Assembly (NCBI GenBank): GCA_019022495.1
Contig: JAFEKR010000001.1
Coordinates: 3,534,001-3,598,000 of the forward strand
Direction: 5' to 3'
DNA: 64,000 bases
DNA from: Epichloe hybrida
Lineage: Eukaryota; Ascomycota; Sordariomycetes; Hypocreales; Clavicipitaceae
Of this stretch, positions 33,862-43,776 are shown piece by piece (within the stretch, counting starts at the first letter, position 1; each line of letters begins with the position of its first letter). Both the position numbers and the translations under genes were made by a program. The notes below the pieces were generated by a model. The model searched no databases, was not told the origin of the DNA, and saw nothing but the letters and a program-made list of their open reading frames with translations.

Positions 33862-35059
33862 TCATATGATCAGATCCCAAATCACGAGGAAAGCACACAA
33901 CCCACTGGCGGCAAAAAAGGTATACCGGGCGGCACTCGCTCGCTGCGTAGCCTTCTTCAGCTCCTTGTTACCTCCACCGACGTTATCTGTTGTTGACAAG
34001 GAATCCGAAACCAGTTGCTCAATGTGCGCGGATTGTGTCGCCAAGTTGTTTACAAGCAAGGATTGAAGTTCCGATATTTCGACGAGCGACTTTTCTGCCG
34101 TTCTGTTTCAAAGTGAATTAGAGAAACTCGACGTCACACAGATCCTCCTATGCGGAGGGTCAAAAAAAAAACATACCTCACTTTGTCGAGGGTGCTTTCA
34201 TAGTGCTTCATCATCTCCCGGTTGCCTTCCTCGAACATTTGAACTTGCTCCTCTGTCAAGCCCTCTGTGAAGGACCTGACTTCGTCCGAAGCGTTTCCAG
34301 ATGTTGAGGTCCTCCAAGCCTTTTCCGACGTAGGGGGGTACTCCGCGAAATCGCCTGCGGGCGGAGCCAACATGCCGCGAGTCTTCTCCATCTCGCGAGT
34401 CAATCTGGATTCCATCATATCTTGCTGAGTGCGACAACATAGCTCCAGTCTCTGCCGCAAGAACCATAATATGCCGTCGCGATGAATTCCTGTTTGCTGG
34501 GTTTGGGCTTCTGCCGCCAAATGCTCTGCTGTTTTGCTCGTGGCGCTGCCCCCAGATGCCCATGATCCCAAAGCACTTAAACCACTGGCGTATTTCTTCC
34601 GTATAATGGCCGACTCTGTCTCTCGGCGAAGTTGCTCTGCGTCATCCAAGCCTCGAATGCTTGCATTGAGCTCACGAATCATTTGTTTCGCATTGATGTC
34701 AACATCTTCGCGTTCTCGGTCGGTTAGAACCTGCGGTCTCCCGAGTGCCATCTGACCAGGTACTCTTCGTGGCTGCGCCGTCGAGAGGTATGCTTGCCTG
34801 ACATCCTGGAGTTCCCTGTGCAGACTGGTGATGTGCGAATTCTGTGAGGAGCAAATAGATAAGCAACTGTCCCGGTAAATATGGGGCCGCGGGATGCCAA
34901 GCTCACTATGCGATAAGCCTCCTTGAGAAATCCGTCCAGTGTGTCGACATCGAGGGCAGCCTTGCCCGATATTGTTGCGGCGCCTTTCTGGCCGAGTAGA
35001 GCATTGAAGGTGCTCGTCAAATCCGTCGACGGGGGAAGGGAAGCTGCTGAGAATGACAT
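33862..35059 (-). CDS. ufe1: Syntaxin-18/Ufe1-like ER SNARE
   Basis: t-SNARE for retrograde Golgi-to-ER fusion, anchored in the ER by its C-terminus. Three exons: 35059-34907, 34841-34177 and 34102-33862; phases 0 and 2 fit and give 352 residues. The N-terminal part (LTSTFNALLGQKG, LDGFLKEAYRI, NSHITSLHRELQDVRQAYL) is that of syntaxin 18. The SNARE heptad region runs across the last junction (MKHYESTLDKVRTAEKSLVEI, ISELQSLLVNNLATQSAHIEQL) with the glutamine of the zero layer in LATQ. A single hydrophobic C-terminal segment AARYTFFAASGLCAFLVIWD ends at DLII. No signal peptide, as expected for a tail-anchored SNARE. Confidence 0.92.
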
Positions 35060-35477
35060 GATGATGGCCACACATAAGATGCAAGCAATCACCGCGATTA
35101 AGACGCGTAGAGGCGTAGCTCAATGTGTAAATTTTGGTTGTTGTCGTCTGCCATGCAAGCCAAAATAGCTACGTAACTTGAAAGCTCCGACATTAGTGCT
35201 TAGTCATTCTTTGCCCGCCGTGGCTAACGGGCTTCAAGGGCACACCAAAAGCGAACCCCACCCTGGAGTTGCCCGCATATTCCAACTCTCAACACTTCTA
35301 TGCATGGACCGACGCGGGAAGCATAGTCTCGCCTTGAATAAACGACCCGAATTCAACTAGTTACTATGCACCCTTCATCCTTCGGAACCTGGCCGTGTGG
35401 CGCCACATGAGCCAAGCGGCGCCGGCCACTACGGGCGAAAGTGCGTGACAGCATTCAATTGATATTGCCAATTTATC
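35060..35477. other. Intergenic spacer, ufe1 promoter
   Basis: No gene seen. It separates the ufe1 start from the MFS relic. Confidence 0.4.
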
Positions 35478-35729
35478 ATCTTGATCAGAGATATCAATAA
35501 CTTGAATCGCTGCTTATCCGGTGCAGCTGCAACAGCAGTAGTGGACCACATGTTTAAAGCCATGGGCATGGGGTGGACATTTACTCTTCTGGCCCTGCTC
35601 ATGGTGACATGCCTTCCTGGTCCTCGGGTCCTGGAGAAGCTTGGTCCTCGCTGGAGAGCAGAAACGGCTAAGAATAAAGCCGAGAAGAAGCAGGATCAGT
35701 GGAGAAAAGGATGCGACAAGGTACATTAG
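35478..35729 (+). pseudogene. C-terminal relic of an MFS drug/polyamine-type transporter
   Basis: An open stretch of about 80 codons, without a start, reads like the last two membrane helices and tail of a DHA1-type MFS exporter: [37 protein letters not shown], then [14 protein letters not shown]. The stop is intact at 35729. Upstream bases back to 35060 contain nothing of the remaining ~400 residues, and a stop precedes the frame. It is a fragment left after deletion of the rest of the gene. Confidence 0.7.
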
Positions 35730-35948
35730 AGAAGGGGCCCTCGTCAAGTACCCAGGTAGGTATATATGAAGACACATCATGGACGAGTTATGATAATGAC
35801 AATGTTTGTACAGGATACATATGACATCATCGCAAATATTCAGAATGCCCCAGCAGCACCATCATACGCAGTTTGCGGCGTATCCTTTTAAATGCCCTTG
35901 ACCCGTGTCCCTTTTCGGCCCCTTTCAATTACGATAACGCACAAACCT

Positions 35949-36715
35949 TCACAGCGCTGTTATGGCCTTGTCCACAGATTCCCTGAGCGGCTCCCACATC
36001 AACCAGTCTGACCGTGTTGTTCTGCATGATGGAGTATCAGTAAGATCGATTGTCACAAGATAGGATTGGAACGGTCGTAGCTGTAAGAAATCCCTGCAAG
36101 CAAGACCAGAAAGCAAGGAACGCTGGAAACACTCACGGCAATAAACCCATTGAATTCACTTTCCAAATGCCCACCGCCAACGCGACTAGCTGCATCGCCA
36201 CGTACACCAACTTGGTCTGTAGAACCTGCGCAGCGTTCTTCTCCGACTGGAATTTTTCAAAGGCCTGGTTCGTAGCCATCAGACCGGCAATGGGGTTCTT
36301 GAAGGCCATGAACACCATCATGATGCTGAAGATTTGGAGCGAATTACCAGACATGTACATCATGATGCCGGTCATGGGAAGAGCCTTTACAGGCGCGAGG
36401 GCAACCTCCCATGCTTTCTTGAGTTTGAGGGTTTCCATTTCGTCGGCAGAAGGGGGCTTTCGGGGTTGGATTCTGGAGTCTTTTCCTGGCTTCTGGGCGA
36501 GGAGAGTTTGTCAGGACATGATGGACTTGCAAGGCTTGTGAATCATGTTATTCCGCTACCGAGGCAGGACTCACCTTGGAGCCGGATTGGCTTGAGGGGG
36601 AGAAGCCGACAGGATCGGGTATGCCGGGAATCTTGGATTTGGCGGCTGGTGGAGAGCGCAGCTGCGCGACCCAAGTGGGCACGCTTGTTGTGGTGGTGGT
36701 TCTGGTTGTGGCCAT
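35949..36715 (-). CDS. emc4: ER membrane protein complex subunit 4 (EMC4)
   Basis: Part of the EMC insertase for membrane proteins in the ER. Three exons: 36715-36575, 36492-36137 and 36021-35949; phases fit and give 189 residues, normal for the family. The N-terminus is MATTRTTTTTSVPTWVAQL with PVGFSPSS, then LKLKKAWEVALAPVKALPMT. Two hydrophobic segments follow (GNSLQIFSIMMVFMAFKNP and LVYVAMQLVALAVGIWKV). The short last exon gives LLPTTRSDWLMWE, the conserved EMC4 ending. The first ATG has a clean exon with a GTGAGT donor. The start is 575 bp from the divergent beta-adaptin gene. Confidence 0.93.
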
Positions 36716-37290
36716 GGTTGTGAACTGTGTTTGGGTTAAGCGCAGGGAGTGGTGACGATGCCCGCGTTGACGTTGTAACTTGTAAGCGGGTGGTTTGTGA
36801 CTTGCTTGCGTAGGTTTGTTGCTGTTGGGGGGAGACTTCCTTATCGATAAGCTGTTTGCGCGAGTTTAGCACCTGGGACGGGTATCTGAGGGGGGGCGGG
36901 CTCGCCGTTGCAACCGCGGCCCCTTTCCAGTATTTGGATCATCAAAGGTTCCATCACGCATGACGAGTCGACACGGCACCATCACGGGCCGACAACATCC
37001 TACGAAGCTTGGATATAGCGGGGTAAGCATCAAACTACTTGGAGGCAACCCAGAGGCAACCCAGAGGCAACCCAGAGGCAACCCAGTTCTCTTGACGATC
37101 CGCCCTGTCAAATCCGACTACAAGTGGTGTACCACTTGCGGCCTGTCGCAAATAGTCTTGGGCCCTTCAGAGACGCCATCCGAATCAGAATACCTCGCGC
37201 CGCTGCGACCGGGCAAACCTGGGCCAGGCTGGGCCATATAACTCCCTCGTTATAAGGTACACCTTCACCACCACCACCACCACCACCACC
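36716..37290. promoter_or_regulatory. Divergent promoter between emc4 and beta-adaptin
   Basis: No gene seen. It contains four copies of an 11-bp unit (AGGCAACCCAG) at 37042-37086 and a (CCA)n tract at 37266-37290 running directly into the adaptin ATG. Confidence 0.6.
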
Positions 37291-39883
37291 ATGTCGAGCA
37301 AAGATGGTGGAGGGGATTCTAAGCTGTTCGCTCGTGTAAGCTTTTGACCCCCAGACACCTTGCTGTAATCCACCTGCACTTGCTCCTGTATTTCTCTGTC
37401 TGCCTGCCCGCGGGTCTCGCCAAGCAGGCAAAGCTGCTATCGCCTTCACCGGCTTCTCTGTCTCCTGTGAAACGCCAGAGTCTCCTGCCATCTCCGACAT
37501 AATGGCCGTTTTCCCATTGTATATGCCTGTTTTGGCATTCGATAAGCTAAGAACTCCACAGGGCAAAGTAGCGGAATTGCGCCTCGAGCTGAACAGTGGG
37601 GGGAAGAAGGACAAGAATCATGGCGTCAAGAAAGTTGCGCTCAAAAGAATTGTCGCCAATATGACGATGAGCAATAACGACATGGTGGCGCTGTTTCCCG
37701 ATATAATAGCCTGCATGCACATCCCGAGTCTGGAAATCAAGAAGATGTACGGCGCATCATCATCCTGCATACGAAGGCAAGATTCAAGCTGATGAGGAAT
37801 AGGTGTTTCTTGTATCTGGTCAACTACGCTCGAGTTAGACCAGAAATCGCTGTCAAGGCAATACCAGTCTTGGGAAACGTACGCGTCGTGCACCTTGTGC
37901 TGGAAATCTCAAACAGCCACGCTAACAACTTGTCATAGGACATGGAAGATCAGAATCCACTAGTTCGAGCCCTGGCGCTGCGTACCATGTCCTATATTCA
38001 CGTCAAAGAGTTTGTCCAGGCTACCGTCCCGATTGTGAAGCATATGCTGCAGGACAACGACCCGTATGTACGGAAAACTGCCGCCTTTTGTGTAGCCAAG
38101 CTTTACGACCATGATCGGCAAATGGTTGAGCGATCGGATCTCATCGACAGGCTCAACTCTCTGCTTCGCGACGATAATCCGACGGTGGTTGCCAGTGCAC
38201 TGGCGGGCTTGATGGATATATGGGAGAGGAGTGATGCAATCAAGCTCACCATTGATTACAGCAATGCCTCAAAAATGGTGGCGATTCTGCCCGATTGCTC
38301 CGAGTAAGACACACGTCTTCATATTCTCTGAACATGGATCCCTTTCTTTGGGGAGGGGGAGGGATTGGGTGCTAACAGAGAGAGGCAGATGGGGCCAAAC
38401 CTACATACTAGAGGCTTTAATGTCCTACGTGCCACAAGAAACGGGCGAGGCAGCTCTGCTGGCAGAGCGCATCGCACCCCGTCTATCACACTCGAATTCC
38501 TCTGTTGTATTGACGTGCATCCGGGTGATTCTGTACCTGATGAACTACATCGCCGATCAGAAACAGGTTGCAGCGTTGTGCAAGAAACTTTCACCACCAC
38601 TCGTCACACTCCTTGCGAAGGGCCCCGAAGTGCAATACTTGGCTCTCAGAAACGCCTTGCTAATATTGCAACGACGACCTGATGTGTTGAAGAACGATAT
38701 CCGAGTGTTTTTCTGCAAATACAACGACCCAATTTACGTCAAGGTGACCAAGCTGGAGCTCATCTTCATGCTAGCCAACGAAAAGAACATTGAGGAAGTG
38801 CTGACTGAACTACGAGAGTACGCCACGGAAATCGACGTGCACTTTGTTCGCAAGGCAGTTCGTGCCATAGGAAAGCTCGCCATCAAGATTGAGCCGGCGG
38901 CCAGGCGATGCATCGACCTTCTCCTGGAGCTCGTTTCTACCAAGGTCACTTACATCGTTCAGGAGGCGACGGTCGTGATCCGGAACATTTTCAGAAAATA
39001 CCCCGACCAGTACGAGTCCATCATTGGCACGCTATGCGAGCACCTCGATTCCCTGGACGAACCCGAAGCCAAGGCCGCCATGGTATGGGTAATTGGACAA
39101 TACGCAGACCGCATCGAGAACAGCGACGCTTTGTTGGAAGACTTTCTCTACTCGTTCCAAGAAGAGCCAGTTGAAGTTCAACTAGCCCTCCTGACAGCCA
39201 CAGTAAAGCTCTTCATCCAACGGCCAACGAGAGGACAGGAGCTGGTCCCCAAGGTTCTGAAGTGGGCCACAGAGGAGACGGATAATCCTGACCTGCGGGA
39301 TCGAGCCTACATGTACTGGCGACTCTTATCAACGGACATGAATGCGGCAAAGCAAATCGTCATGGGGGAGAAGCCACCGATCACGGCGGAAGCCGAGAAG
39401 TTGGAAGCATCGACTCTCGAAGAAATGTGTCTCAACGTTGGCACCCTCGCTACCATCTACCTCAAGCCCGTTCAGACTGTGTTCCGTTCTGCTCGTCCGC
39501 GAAAACTCCAAGATTCACCAGCATTGCAAAGGCAAACATTGTCTGTGGATGGTGACAGCCAGAAGAGCATAAGCATGTTTGGTCGGGGAGGACAGCCAAC
39601 GAGCATCGATTTGCTAAGTCGAAGCGCCGCTCCTCCGGGCTATGGAGAGGGCAATCTCGCACAGGCGGTCAATGACGCGGATGCCTTCTTTTCAAGTATC
39701 GGAACACAGCAGATGGCGGCGATGCGGTTGGACCACGGCGAGGACATGTTTGGTGGTGGTGGTGGTGGTGGCGGCGGCGGCAGCGGCACCGCAACGGGCT
39801 ATGTGGTGAGTGCGCACGCTCCGCAGACTGTGTTGCAGCCTGCTCAGGGGGGAGGGAGCAATGGCGATTTGTTAGCTTTGTGA
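37291..39883 (+). CDS. apl2: Beta-adaptin, probable AP-1 complex subunit (short fungal form)
   Basis: Large subunit of a clathrin adaptor at the trans-Golgi/endosome. Five exons: 37291-37335, 37562-37746, 37803-37878, 37939-38303 and 38389-39883; all phases fit and give 721 residues. The trunk is alpha-solenoid: GKVAELRLELNSGGKKDKN, KKVALKRIVANMTMSNNDM, CFLYLVNYARVRPE, NPLVRALALRTMSYI and DPYVRKTAAFCVAKLYD. After the trunk (to about residue 570) comes a Ser-rich hinge, a Gly-10 run and a short tail; the ear domain of animal beta subunits is absent, as usual for fungal forms. AP-1 is preferred over AP-2 on overall resemblance but this needs a tree. The ATG is preceded by a CCA microsatellite. 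Confidence 0.9.
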
Positions 39884-40910
39884 GAAGTAGCTGATATAAC
39901 ATGTATGATGAAGCATGTCGACTTTGCCGTCAGGCATGAGGTCAACAAATTGCTCAGTCACATTGTGTGAAAACACATGACGAGCTTCTGTGCTCTGTGT
40001 CAATGTGAACCATACGTTGTTGATACGCAAACTCGGCCGCCAAGATGATCTTGGAAGATGGCATTTTGCATGGACTATACATTTCTGTGTCCACGTGCGT
40101 GAAGATGTTGAGCGAAGGTTGCTTTTTTTGCCGAAGGTCGCCAGATGCCTGCAGGCGGGTGGGCGAATAGCCAGCCAATCAGAATGCTTGCACGATTGGG
40201 GAATCCTGGACATGAACGAATTACTCCGTAACTGTGTGGTACATAATATGTATGTAATAAGTAGCCTACCCTAGGCGCCTGCCTTGCCCCTTCAGCTGCA
40301 CACTGAAACCTTCTTGTCCCGGCCGCCACAACAGCAGCGACAACAACAACCAGATATCATCTCATTCATCCACCCATTCATCCATCCATCCATCCATCCA
40401 TTCATAGTTCTCATTGGTTGGCGCGCTTGCCCTTTCTTCAACATTAAATCTTTCCTGGTGGTGGGTGTCGCATCTCGATACTGTCGGCGGCCGGTCTCCC
40501 GCCTCCCGCCTCCCGCCTCCCCCACTCTTGTTGTGGCCCGGAACATGGGTGGTCGTGGCTCACTCCGCCCAGTTTGCTTTGCTTCTAATTATCTGGGTCT
40601 CTTATCGGCATGACTGACGTCTGCATTGTCTACCAGTCCGGCCATCTCCAGTCTACTCGCTGACTGGCCCGTCTTCCCCCCGAGCACATCCGGCATCGTC
40701 CTGACCACCCGGGGCGACTTTCGAAGACGTCGCCATTTCACGGGCCACTGTCCACTGCCCTCGCATCCGCGCTGCATCCGCGCTGCATCCATCTGCGCTG
40801 CATCCCCAGTGCTTTCTCTCCCCTTTCACGGCCACCCAACGAGCGGACCTCTCCCCCCCCCCCTCCTCTCCCTCCAAGCGACGCCCTTCCGCCGCAGCTT
40901 GCGCATCCCC
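39884..40910. other. Intergenic interval with leader of the ubiquitin-fold gene
   Basis: No gene seen. Microsatellites: CATC/CATT units at 40367-40405 and GCATCCGCGCT-type units at 40765-40805. The stretch from 40626 is open in frame with the downstream gene but has no ATG before 40911, so it is taken as untranslated leader. Confidence 0.5.
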
Positions 40911-41880
40911 ATGGACCCGACCTTGCGTGGTGGCAACGACGGCAAACGTGCACCTGTTCTTGGTGACAATCCACGCCTCCAGCAACCCACCGACGCCGTG
41001 CCCATGGAGAAGATGTCACCAACGACTGCCTCGGCCGCAGATGTCACCAAGGCTGTCGATGCCCTAGAAGAAGCCGAACATCTCGACGTCGAGCCCTCAT
41101 CCACTGTCATTCATGCCCCCGCCGATGCCGACCGCACCAACACCAAAGAACAAGTACTCACGGCCGGTGCCGTTTCGAAGGGCAAGGAAATGGAGGATGC
41201 CGCTCCTGCGCCGCCTACCAAGGAACCTATCAAGGAACCTACCGGGGAATCTACCAGGGAATCTACCAGGGAACGAACCAAGGAACGAAGCGATTCCATC
41301 TTGGCCATTGGTCCAGCACAGGACCATGCCACCGCCGCTCCTGGCAATTCCGAGGGACCGGTGTGCAACATCACGCTTCTTTTGACGTCGGGCAGTCGCC
41401 ATCCCTACAAGATTGATGCCCAATACTTGACAAGACGAAACGTCGCCATGCCTGATGAAACCGAAGCCGGGCAACCGGATCCCTTCAGCATCAGCATCTA
41501 CACGTTAAAGGAACTCATCCTGCGAGAGTGGCGAAGCGACTGGGAAGCAAAACCTGCCAGCCCCAGCAGTATACGGTTAATCCATTTTGGAAAGCTCTTG
41601 GACGATAAAGAACAACTGAAGAGTGAGTCCTGATGTGCTCGCCTCCCTTGCCACATTCTTCTTCCTCAGAGCACACAAAGCACGAGCACGTGACTGAAGT
41701 CGTCTAACTCGCATCATAGAGTATCAGTTTAGCACAGAGAACCCCAATGTCGTCCACATGAGCATCCGCCCTCAGGATCTGGATGAGGAAGAGCCAAAGT
41801 CTGGAAGCAAGAGCCTTCCTGCTGGCAGTGGGGACGGACAGCGATCCAGACCTGGGGGAATGTGCTGTGTCATATTATGA
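40911..41880 (+). CDS. Membrane-anchored ubiquitin-fold protein (MUB/UBL3-like)
   Basis: Two exons, 40911-41622 and 41720-41880, phase 1, 290 residues. The C-terminal half is a ubiquitin-like beta-grasp (CNITLLLTSGSRHPYKID, TLKELILREWRSDWE, SIRLIHFGKLLDD, then KYQFSTENPNVVHMSIRP), as in UBL3/MUB proteins. It ends in CCVIL, where CVIL is a CaaX box with Leu last (geranylgeranyl type), with a second Cys before it that could be palmitoylated. No di-Gly terminus, so it is not a conjugated ubiquitin. The first ~150 residues are a low-complexity acidic extension with a KEP/REST repeat. It probably recruits an E2 or cargo at the plasma membrane or endosomes. In-frame 5' extension exists but lacks an ATG. 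Confidence 0.85.
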
Positions 41881-42840
41881 GCCTGTCGTCGGGTTGTGAC
41901 GACTTCTGTGCCGTCGCGACCACCACCAACCGCCCACCACCAACCGCCTGTGGATATCAGTTCGTCTACGCTTAGATGGGCCAGTTTTTTGTTATTCAAT
42001 CTGTTTGCATTTTCTTCCACCTGCTCGTTTCTTATTGTTTCTGTTGTTGGCTCAGCTCAAGGCGATACAGTTGCCAAGCCGACACAGCGAAATACACGTC
42101 ACCATGTATATATATATATATACATATATTTCGACATTCGGGAGGCAGCCGGCCCGAGCAGCGCCTGCATCGAATACGAAACACGGCAACCTGGATTGTT
42201 CGGGATATTCAAGCCGCCTAACCAACCCCCAGCACTACCACCACTGGTGCGCACCCACACTCAGGCCTTGACAGGCATTATTACATCGAGATTGACGCTC
42301 TTTATCTGTTCATAATCCGCTCATGGTCTTTGGGTCTGACTTTGGGGAATTGGACAGCAGTGATTGATGGAACACACTGTGGAAAAATGGGAGCAAGAAT
42401 CGGAGTCACAAGGGCGCATCATGATGTACAAATGAACTTGTTATTTAATCGTTCCCTCTCCCCTTTGCCTTCGGGCCACTATTTTATATTGCTACGTAAT
42501 GATGGGGGGTTTTCCAAGCTCAAAACAGCGCGGGCCGTTGGAAACGAGGCCCTCTTTGTTCAAAGCCGGTTAGAGGATTTTACCAAATAAACTGTCTTTG
42601 TCTCTTGCAGCAACACACTCGCAGCTACTCCCCGCGTCAAAAGACGTTTTTCACAATGAAAATGAGGGCAATACAGGCTTCATTTCACATCGGCAAAGAA
42701 CTTTTACTTTTCATCGAGCGTCATGGCAGGAGCAGTAATATAATATGTACAGCCTTCTCTAGCCGATCGTCCTTGACCCATCGCCCCCCTTTCTCCCACC
42801 ACGCAAGCATGTACTCAGATGGAATCGGATGGGCCCTCTC
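41881..42840. other. Convergent 3' region
   Basis: Spacer between the stop of the ubiquitin-fold gene and ump1. An AT dinucleotide tract lies at 42106-42128. No further gene recognised. Confidence 0.5.
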
Positions 42841-43290
42841 TCACTGCATCCTCAGCTTCTTCTCCATCTCGTCGTGCACGCCAGCCACGCCTCTCGTCTC
42901 CTCCCCGGTGAAGACGTCCTCCCAGGTAATCATGTCGTCTCGCCCCCTCAGAATATCCTCGTGCACGCTCGGCAAGCTATTGCCCAGGGCCAACGGCCTC
43001 CATTCGCCCTCCTTGACCATCTTGAGCTCCATGCCTCTGCGGATAGGCTCGGCGATGCCGAACGCGCGACGGAGCGATTCCATGCGCACCGCTTCCTGCG
43101 TGGCCTCCCACTTCTTCAGGCGGGCTTCGAGGGGGTGAGCCGACGAGGGCTCGTTGGCCGCGGAATCGTAGGGGGATTGGCCCACGCCGTGACGTAGGGT
43201 GTCGTGGATGCCGGGCGCAGAGGGTGCCGAGGAGCTGTGCGACGTGTGCGTGAAGGAGTGGGCGTTGGAGCTGGCTGGGACGATGCGCAT
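42841..43290 (-). CDS. ump1: Proteasome maturation factor UMP1
   Basis: Chaperone for 20S proteasome assembly, degraded when the particle matures. The frame gives 149 residues starting MRIVPASSNAH. The conserved blocks are APGIHDTLRHGVG, the middle stretch around HPLEARLKKWEATQ, and MESLRRAFGIAEPIRRGMEL, then the downstream PSVHEDILRGRDDMITWEDV. A strong branch point plus acceptor (CTAACGCTCCCCTCCTTCCCAG) ends only 3 nt before the ATG. There is thus an intron at the 5' border, either in the leader or after a tiny upstream coding exon. No donor could be placed nearby, since the 170 nt upstream on the coding strand have no GT. The start may therefore be extended by a few residues. Confidence 0.9.
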   Translation of the reverse strand: MRIVPASSNAHSFTHTSHSSSAPSAPGIHDTLRHGVGQSPYDSAANEPSSAHPLEARLKKWEATQEAVRMESLRRAFGIAEPIRRGMELKMVKEGEWRPLALGNSLPSVHEDILRGRDDMITWEDVFTGEETRGVAGVHDEMEKKLRMQ

Positions 43291-43776
43291 TGACTGGGAA
43301 GGAGGGGAGCGTTAGCTGTGAGTTGGAGGTTTTCGGGGGTCTTGCCATCTTGATGGGTTGCCTTGGTTTGTTTGTGGAGGATCTTTGATGGGGAAGGGGT
43401 GGATGAATGTGGTTGTTGGAGGTTTTGCGAGATGAAATTGATGATGTTGGATGGAAGCTTGTTGGAGCTTGCGCTGCGTTGCGTTGCCTTCATCAGGCTG
43501 CGAGTGGCACTCGCGTTCTGGTTGGAAGTTTGCTGGGAGTTGTGGTCCGCGCTGGGCTCCACATGCGTGTGGGGTACGCTGGCTCGACTTATGTGTATGC
43601 ATGCACATAATGTTATGTAGACCCGGTTTAATGCCAGCGAAGTTATGTACATAGCAAGTTCTTGACAGCTTTCTTTGTTTCTTGAGTCGTCCAACGAGTT
43701 TGTAGTTTGGCGTTGGGAAAAAACGCATTTCATGTGCATGAGCTGAGTTTCCGATAGGGCGTTCCCGACTCTCAGA
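43291..43776. promoter_or_regulatory. Divergent promoter between ump1 and the ABC ATPase gene
   Basis: 486 bp with no gene. It holds both promoters and the probable 5' intron of ump1. No proteasome-associated control element (GGTGGCAAA) was seen on either strand. Confidence 0.5.

Noticed and set aside
40626..40910. In-frame 5' extension of the ubiquitin-fold gene
   Set aside because: No ATG in the extension; the first ATG at 40911 is in a good context.
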